64,000 bases of DNA, taken from positions 7,111,001 to 7,175,000 of the forward strand of contig NZ_CP036433.1 of NCBI RefSeq assembly GCF_007751035.1, in the 5' to 3' direction. Made by a program: the position numbers and the translations under genes. Origin of the DNA: Lignipirellula cremea (GTDB taxonomy: Bacteria > Planctomycetota > Planctomycetia > Pirellulales > Pirellulaceae). The first letter of the stretch is position 1. Every line of letters begins with the position of its first letter. Below the pieces are notes generated by a model. That model was not told the DNA's origin. It made no database searches and worked only from the letters and a program-made list of their open reading frames with translations. Shown in pieces: positions 59,840 through 64,000 of this stretch.

Positions 59840-60957
59840 TGGAATGCCCCTTGTTCAACTCCTTTCGCGTGCAACAGGCGGCCGGCATGTTCGACATGGC
59901 GCCGGCCGAAAAACTGCGCGAAGAGTTCCATGTGGAAACGCCCGAACTGGACGAACCCTGGACGATCGGCGCCATTGTGGGACCGTCGGGCAGCGGCAAA
60001 ACGACCGTCGCCCGGGCCGCGTATGGCGAGCGCGTTTACGCCGGCGGGAACTGGCCGGCCGACGCCGCCGTGGTGGATCAGTTTGGAGATCTGCCGATGA
60101 CGGCGATCACCCAGGCGCTGACCGCGGTTGGTTTCAGCAGCCCGCCCAGCTGGATCAAGCCGTACGCCGCGCTGAGTAACGGCGAGCAATTTCGCTGCGA
60201 TCTGGCCCGGGCGCTCCTGTGCGGCGCCCAGGGGCCGGGCGAAGCGATGCCGGGGGACGACCTGGTCGTGTTCGACGAATTCACCAGCGTCGTGGATCGG
60301 GCGGCGGCCCGGATTGGCTCGGCGGCGGTCAGCAAGGCGATTCGCTCCGGCCGCATCGATCGGCGGATGGTGACCGTAACCTGTCACTACGACGTGCTGG
60401 AATGGCTTGAGCCCGACTGGGTGCTCGACATGGCCGACGGTCGTCTGCAGCGGAGGCGTCTTCGGCGACCCCGCCTGGAAATGCAGGTCCGCCGCTGCAC
60501 CCATGCTGCGTGGTCCCTGTTTAAGCGTTATCACTATTTAAGCGGCGCGCTGAGCCCTTACGCGGAGTGCTTTCTGGCCGTCTGGGAGGAAGAGCCGGTC
60601 GCGTTTTGCGCCGTGCTGAACATCCCCGGCCGTCGCGGGCGAAAGCGGATCTCGCGGATTGTGGTTCGTCCCGACTATCAGGGGATCGGCGTCGGCGGCC
60701 GCATGCTCGATGCGGTGGCGGAGATGTACCGGCGGCAGCAAAAACGGATGAACATCACCACCAGCCATCCGGCCATGATCGCTAGTCTGCGTCGCAGCCC
60801 GCGCTGGAAGGCCGTGGGCTTCAAACCGCTGGGGAACCGCCGCACGCGCGGAACCCGCCGGCCCGACGTCGGCTCTCTGGGGCGGTCGATCGCTTCGTTT
60901 GAGTACCACCATCGCCCCGATGCGGTCGCTGATGATCCGCCCGGGAGCCTGCCATGA
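59818..60957 (+). CDS. ABC-type ATPase fused to a GNAT acetyltransferase
   Basis: A 379-residue fusion. Residues about 45-210 form an ABC-type ATPase: Walker A GPSGSGKT (55-62), signature LSNGEQ (119-124), Walker B LVVFDE (149-154) and switch histidine His190. No membrane domain is present, so this is a soluble ABC ATPase. Residues about 220-345 form a GNAT domain with SLFKRYHYL and the acetyl-CoA loop RPDYQGIGVGGRM (284-296). A GNAT fold is also used by the Mom-type DNA modification proteins of phages; similarity to those is possible but unproven. Strong GAGGAAGG ribosome-binding site; 22-base overlap with the ParB gene and a 4-base ATGA overlap with the small terminase gene. Confidence 0.85.
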   Translation: MPRFDLVVECPLFNSFRVQQAAGMFDMAPAEKLREEFHVETPELDEPWTIGAIVGPSGSGKTTVARAAYGERVYAGGNWPADAAVVDQFGDLPMTAITQALTAVGFSSPPSWIKPYAALSNGEQFRCDLARALLCGAQGPGEAMPGDDLVVFDEFTSVVDRAAARIGSAAVSKAIRSGRIDRRMVTVTCHYDVLEWLEPDWVLDMADGRLQRRRLRRPRLEMQVRRCTHAAWSLFKRYHYLSGALSPYAECFLAVWEEEPVAFCAVLNIPGRRGRKRISRIVVRPDYQGIGVGGRMLDAVAEMYRRQQKRMNITTSHPAMIASLRRSPRWKAVGFKPLGNRRTRGTRRPDVGSLGRSIASFEYHHRPDAVADDPPGSLP

Positions 60958-61487
60958 CGAGCCCCCGAACTGCCGGCCGGCAAGAGCGAAAGGAACGCCG
61001 CCGCCAGGTGGCCGACCTGTATGTGCAGGCCGTATCGCTGGTGGAAATGGCCGAATCGCTGGGAGTCGATGCGGCCGCCGTGAAGCGTGATCTGAAAGCA
61101 GTCCACGCCGCCTGGCGACGCGAACGTCCTGACGATCTGGATACGCTCCGCGAACGGGAGCTGCAGAAAATCGACCGCGTGGAACGGGAAGCCTGGCGCG
61201 CCTGGGAACGCTCGCAACGGGACGTTGTCGCCACCAAACTGAGCCACGACGAGAAGAGCCGCAAGGCCGAACGCACCTCGAAAGAACAGTTCGGCGATCC
61301 CCGTTACCTGACGATGATCAAGGACTGCATCGACCGCCGCTGCCGACTGCTGGGGCTGGGAACGGAAACTTCCAGCGACCAGCCGCCTGCGCCGGTCTGC
61401 GAAGTGGTCGTCGCCACCCATCAACAGGCGGCCGCGATGCTGACCTTCGAGCAGTTCCAGCAAGCCCAGGAACCGGCCGGCGAGTAA
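60954..61487 (+). CDS. Putative small terminase subunit (DNA-recognition)
   Basis: A 177-residue charged helical protein with an N-terminal helix-turn-helix (QVADLYVQAVSLVEMAESLGVDAAAVKRDLKAV), as in small terminase subunits that recognise packaging sites. A helical oligomerisation region (RERELQKIDRVEREAWRAWERSQR) follows. The ATG overlaps the stop of the ABC/GNAT gene (ATGA), so translation is coupled. The assignment rests on the helix-turn-helix and on its position directly before the large subunit gene; a recombination or regulator role is the alternative. Confidence 0.65.
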   Translation: MTSPRTAGRQERKERRRQVADLYVQAVSLVEMAESLGVDAAAVKRDLKAVHAAWRRERPDDLDTLRERELQKIDRVEREAWRAWERSQRDVVATKLSHDEKSRKAERTSKEQFGDPRYLTMIKDCIDRRCRLLGLGTETSSDQPPAPVCEVVVATHQQAAAMLTFEQFQQAQEPAGE

Positions 61488-61549
61488 CGTCCGTCGTTGT
61501 GCCCGTCGTGCTTCCTTACCGACTTGCCTTTCTCTCTGCTGTTTACCTT

Positions 61550-62869
61550 ATGTCAACTTCTGTCACTCCGCTGGCCATCTATGAGAAGCAGGCCGAATTT
61601 CGCCAGTCGAGCGCCTGGATTCGTGGTTTTTGCGCCGGTCGCGGAGCGGGGAAAACCCGGATCGGCGCCGTGGATATCATGCTGCGGGCCCGTTCCGGCG
61701 AGCCGTTTATGGTCGTGAGTCCCAATTACATCATGCTGGATGAAACCACCTGGCCGACCTTTCGCGAAGCGGCCGAGCAGCTGGGCGTATGGCGCGGCGG
61801 CGTTCGCTCGCCGACGCGCCGGGCCGTGATCCGCACGCAGGACGGCGGCCAGGCGGAGGTTGTGTTCCGCTCGGGCGAAAATCCGGAAAGTTTGCGCGGT
61901 CCCAGCAAAGCGGGGCTCTGGATTGATGAGGCCAGTCTGATGAGCCAGGAGGTGTTCCACTGGGCGACGCCTGTGCTGCGGCATCGCGGCAAGATGGGAT
62001 TCCTGACGCTGACCTTCACGCCCAAAGGACGCCGCCACTGGACCTACGACCTGTTCTTTGACGAGGCCGGCCGCCCCAAACCGGACACGCACCTGGTGCA
62101 TGCCCACACCCGGGAGAACCCGTTTCTGCCGCCCCAGTACCACGGCAATATCGAATCACAGTACACGCAAACGCTGGCCAGCCAGGAGCTGGGCGGCGAG
62201 TTTATCGAGCTGGCCGGCGAGATGTTTCGCCGCGAGTGGTTCCCGGTGCTGCCCGCCGCGCCGGCGACGATCGCCCGGGTGCGATACTGGGACAAGGCCG
62301 CCACGCACGGGTCGGGCGCGTTCACCGCCGGCGTGCGGATGGCGCGGACCGACGACGGGCTGTTTGTGGTGGAAGACGTCGTCCGTGGGCAATGGTCGTC
62401 GCTAGAACGGGACCGCGTGATGCTGCAGACGGCCCATACCGACGCGAACCTGTCCGGGACGCCGGTGCGGATCTTCTTTGAACAGGAAGGCGGCAGCGGC
62501 GGCAAGGAATCGGCCGAGCAGACCCTGCGGCTGCTGGCCGGCTTCTCGGTGCAGCGCGATCTGGTTTCCGGGCGACGAGATCGCTTGCGGGCCGGTCAGC
62601 GTCTGCCAGGCGACGCCAAGATTTCCCGCGCCGGACCGCTGGCGGCGCAGGCCGAAGCGGGGAACGTCCGGCTGTTACGCGGCCGCTGGATCGACGACTA
62701 CCTGGCTGAGATTTGCGCCTTTCCCGAATACCCTTACGCCGACCAGGTCGACGCCAGCTCCGGCGCGTTCAACAAGCTGATCGCCTTGACGGCGACGAGC
62801 GACCAGCCGCAGCGGATCGCCGCGCCGCGTCCGCAGCCCAGCCGGCACGGCGTGCAGTTCCGGCGGTGA
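61550..62869 (+). CDS. Large terminase subunit
   Basis: A 439-residue ATP-driven DNA-packaging motor with nuclease. The ATPase half has Walker A GRGAGKT (30-36) and Walker B GLWIDEASL (Asp126, Glu127). The C-terminal nuclease domain (RNase H-like) shows VRYWDKAAT and FEQEGGSGGKESAEQ. The typical end DQVDASSGAFNKL is present, so the protein looks complete. The start at 61550 (MSTSVTPLAI) is preferred; the frame opens at 61499. It is the last gene of the packaging cassette: the portal gene usually found next is not there. Confidence 0.92.
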   Translation: MSTSVTPLAIYEKQAEFRQSSAWIRGFCAGRGAGKTRIGAVDIMLRARSGEPFMVVSPNYIMLDETTWPTFREAAEQLGVWRGGVRSPTRRAVIRTQDGGQAEVVFRSGENPESLRGPSKAGLWIDEASLMSQEVFHWATPVLRHRGKMGFLTLTFTPKGRRHWTYDLFFDEAGRPKPDTHLVHAHTRENPFLPPQYHGNIESQYTQTLASQELGGEFIELAGEMFRREWFPVLPAAPATIARVRYWDKAATHGSGAFTAGVRMARTDDGLFVVEDVVRGQWSSLERDRVMLQTAHTDANLSGTPVRIFFEQEGGSGGKESAEQTLRLLAGFSVQRDLVSGRRDRLRAGQRLPGDAKISRAGPLAAQAEAGNVRLLRGRWIDDYLAEICAFPEYPYADQVDASSGAFNKLIALTATSDQPQRIAAPRPQPSRHGVQFRR

Positions 62870-62895
62870 CGCGCGGGTTTGGTCAACTTAGGAAT

Positions 62896-62957
62896 GTGCG
62901 ACGAAAGTCGACAGTCAGTCGCCTTTTGCTCCGCAAAAGGACGCGTACTTTCACGGA
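62896..62957 (-). repeat. Dispersed repeat R1, copy E (inverted)
   Basis: CGAAAGTCGACAGTCAGTCG precedes the hairpin CCTTTTGCTCCGCAAAAGG (62922-62940), which is the inverted form of the hairpin in copy B. It directly abuts the MITE-like element at 62958. Confidence 0.65.
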
Positions 62958-63118
62958 GAGGCTGTGAATTTATTCCGAAATTCAGGGGATGTTAACTTAG
63001 GATGCTTCAAAAACGAGCCATTTTCATCTCAGAGGCGAGGTTTGAGATCAAAACAGGGTCGTTTTTGAGTGCCATTTGCTAGCAGAACCCCTCCTCTGGT
63101 TAATAAATTCACAGCCTC
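62958..63118. mobile_element. 161-bp MITE-like element with perfect 17-bp terminal inverted repeats
   Basis: GAGGCTGTGAATTTATT (62958-62974) and AATAAATTCACAGCCTC (63102-63118) are perfect inverted repeats. Inside, CAAAAACGA (63008-63016) pairs with TCGTTTTTG (63059-63067) and TTTTCATCTCA (63021-63031) with TGAGATCAAAA (63043-63053), making a long hairpin. The element splits an R1 repeat (copies E and F on each side). There is no transposase, and the DNA is AT-rich compared with its surroundings. It lies 88 bp after the large terminase gene. Confidence 0.65.
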
Positions 63119-63167
63119 GGAGTGAAAGTCGACTTTCCGGCGTCTGCTCTTTCTCGGAACGACGAAT
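63118..63167 (+). repeat. Dispersed repeat R1, copy F
   Basis: CGGAGTGAAAGTCGACTTTC contains the full palindromic core GAAAGTCGACTTTC (63124-63137). It is followed by CGGCGTCTGCTCTTTCTCGG. It abuts the right end of the MITE-like element and faces copy E. Confidence 0.65.
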
Positions 63168-63231
63168 CAATACCTGGCAGTAATGTTCGTCGTCCTCTTA
63201 TCCAATCCTTTCTTTTGCGGATCTGATCGTT

Positions 63232-63609
63232 ATGCCGAAAGCTCGAATCTTCCCGTTCCTGGCGATGAAAGATTGCGGCTGGACCGCTTTGGCCCGCGTG
63301 CAGAATCCGGACGGGGCAAACATCACCCAGGCGACCGTGGCGAGCATCGCCTGCCGGGTGACGGGGGCCGACGGGACGGCCACGCATACGGCCGATTTGA
63401 CGGTCAGCGCCGCCGTATCCGACGCCTTGCTGGGGAATTCGCTCAACCTTGACGCCCGCTGGACAGAAGACGACATCGGCTTCAACTTCGCCTGGGAGAC
63501 ACCCGCCGCCGCCTTCCCGGCCGCCGGTTACTACCGGGTGGAATTCACCTTTGTTCCGACGACCGGCGAGCCGTACAAGCTGGTGTATGAAGGGGCCGCG
63601 CTGGGTTAG
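63232..63609 (+). CDS. Phage-island protein, probable beta-sandwich
   Basis: A 125-residue protein predicted mostly beta (FPFLAMKDCGWTALARVQNP, ATVASIACRVTGADGTATHT, YYRVEFTFVPTTGEPYKLVYEG). It resembles small phage structural or baseplate-associated proteins in length and type, but I cannot name a family. The GAAAGCTC... region upstream has no strong ribosome-binding site. It is separated from the terminase gene by the repeats and MITE-like element, and may be the last gene of the phage-like island. Its stop overlaps the convergent gene at 63606. Confidence 0.6.
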   Translation: MPKARIFPFLAMKDCGWTALARVQNPDGANITQATVASIACRVTGADGTATHTADLTVSAAVSDALLGNSLNLDARWTEDDIGFNFAWETPAAAFPAAGYYRVEFTFVPTTGEPYKLVYEGAALG

Positions 63610-64000
63610 TCGTTCCGTGGGGCACCTGGATCGACTTTCAGGTATCGAATCGGTTGCTCCTTGGCAGGCTCATCGATCTGGGCGCCAGGCGCCAGGCGGA
63701 GCAGCAGGGTCGTTTGATCGGCCCGGCATTTCTCGAACTGAATGTCGATGGAGTCTACCGCTTCGAACGCGGCGATGTTTTCAAAGGTGCAGGCGTAAAA
63801 CTCGACCGACTTCAGGTTGAGCTCCCCTGTCAGCCGACGCCACAAGTGCGGGTCAATTGTCTGGCGGGTCAGGCTTACCTCGCGCAGCCCGTTGAATCGC
63901 AGGAGGTCCTGCAGGAGAGGGCCTGATTCGGGCGATCCGACGAGCGTGAGTTTTTCGACGGAGCCCAGCTGCAAAAAACTGGATTCGGCTTCGGCAGGAG
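63606..64000 (-). CDS. Leucine-rich-repeat-like protein, C-terminal part (runs off the right edge)
   Basis: The minus-strand frame is open from the TAA at 63606-63608 to the end of the window, so only the C-terminal 130 residues are visible. They contain irregular LRR-like units (VEKLTLVGSPESGPLLQDLLRFNGLREVSLTRQ, LNLKSVEFYACTFENIAAFEAVDSIDIQFEKC). Similar LRR-type domains are common in planctomycetes. The gene is convergent with the phage-island gene and overlaps it by 4 bases, so the island probably ends here. The N terminus and localisation cannot be judged. Confidence 0.65.
   Translation of the reverse strand, partial: PAEAESSFLQLGSVEKLTLVGSPESGPLLQDLLRFNGLREVSLTRQTIDPHLWRRLTGELNLKSVEFYACTFENIAAFEAVDSIDIQFEKCRADQTTLLLRLAPGAQIDEPAKEQPIRYLKVDPGAPRND

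Noticed and set aside
1-64000. tRNA, rRNA, tmRNA and SRP RNA genes
   Set aside because: I looked for clover-leaf ends, CCA-type arms and conserved rRNA stretches and found none that I could support; a covariance-model scan would settle it.

Overview
The window is GC-rich, gene-dense bacterial chromosome with the signature gene content of a planctomycete, most likely a Pirellulales/Pirellulaceae-type organism. The evidence is three sulfatases, two PQQ-like beta-propeller proteins, a DUF1592-type cytochrome c protein next to a Tat-exported DUF1552 protein, a Tat-exported Gfo/Idh/MocA oxidoreductase, a TIGR02996 leucine-rich-repeat protein and DUF1570 and DUF11 proteins. The species is inferred from family content only. 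No rRNA, tRNA or CRISPR array was found.

Layout. 1-11.6 kb: a sulfatase cut by the window edge, a PQQ-like protein, a 2-Cys peroxiredoxin, an exported MocA-type oxidoreductase, an exported alpha/beta hydrolase, a Cys/Gly-rich lipoprotein, a site-2 protease with CBS domains, an HtrA/Deg protease and a second PQQ-like protein. 11.7-21.4 kb, all minus strand: a TIGR02996/LRR protein, a zinc-ribbon/membrane/cyclase-repeat protein, ApbE, a beta-helix protein and a voltage-sensor ion channel with RCK domains whose filter is not TVGYG. 21.5-27.5 kb: an anion permease with a tandem universal-stress protein, an enolase-superfamily dehydratase and a DUF11 protein. 27.6-33.4 kb: an ADP-ribosylglycohydrolase divergent from a caspase-fold protein lacking both catalytic residues, then a DtxR-type regulator, a DUF2383 protein and LexA. 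33.6-46.4 kb: SDR, nitrilase, DUF1570 protein, CoaX overlapping a MnmE-like GTPase without the usual C-terminal cysteine motif, the DUF1592/DUF1552 pair, a sulfatase, SMI1/KNR4 and BioF-type aminotransferase. 46.7-54.6 kb: small lipoprotein, HU with a long tail, FtsK, zinc-ribbon membrane protein, metallophosphoesterase and sulfatase.

From 54.8 to 63.6 kb there is a phage-derived island. A near-consensus promoter precedes a run of co-directional small genes and fibre-like structural genes. These are followed by a tightly overlapping cassette: ParB-fold protein, ABC-type ATPase fused to a GNAT acetyltransferase, small terminase and large terminase. No portal, capsid, protease or integrase is visible, so this is a partial element or one module of a larger one. 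The ParB - ABC/GNAT - terminase cassette is the best candidate for an unusual system, possibly DNA modification before packaging.

Intergenic DNA carries several dispersed structured repeats: a GTCGAC-centred palindrome family (at least six places), a bipartite CCAAAGT/ACTTTGG family (two places), an ACCGTGGGC...GCGGCTGA family (three places) and two MITE-like elements with terminal inverted repeats.
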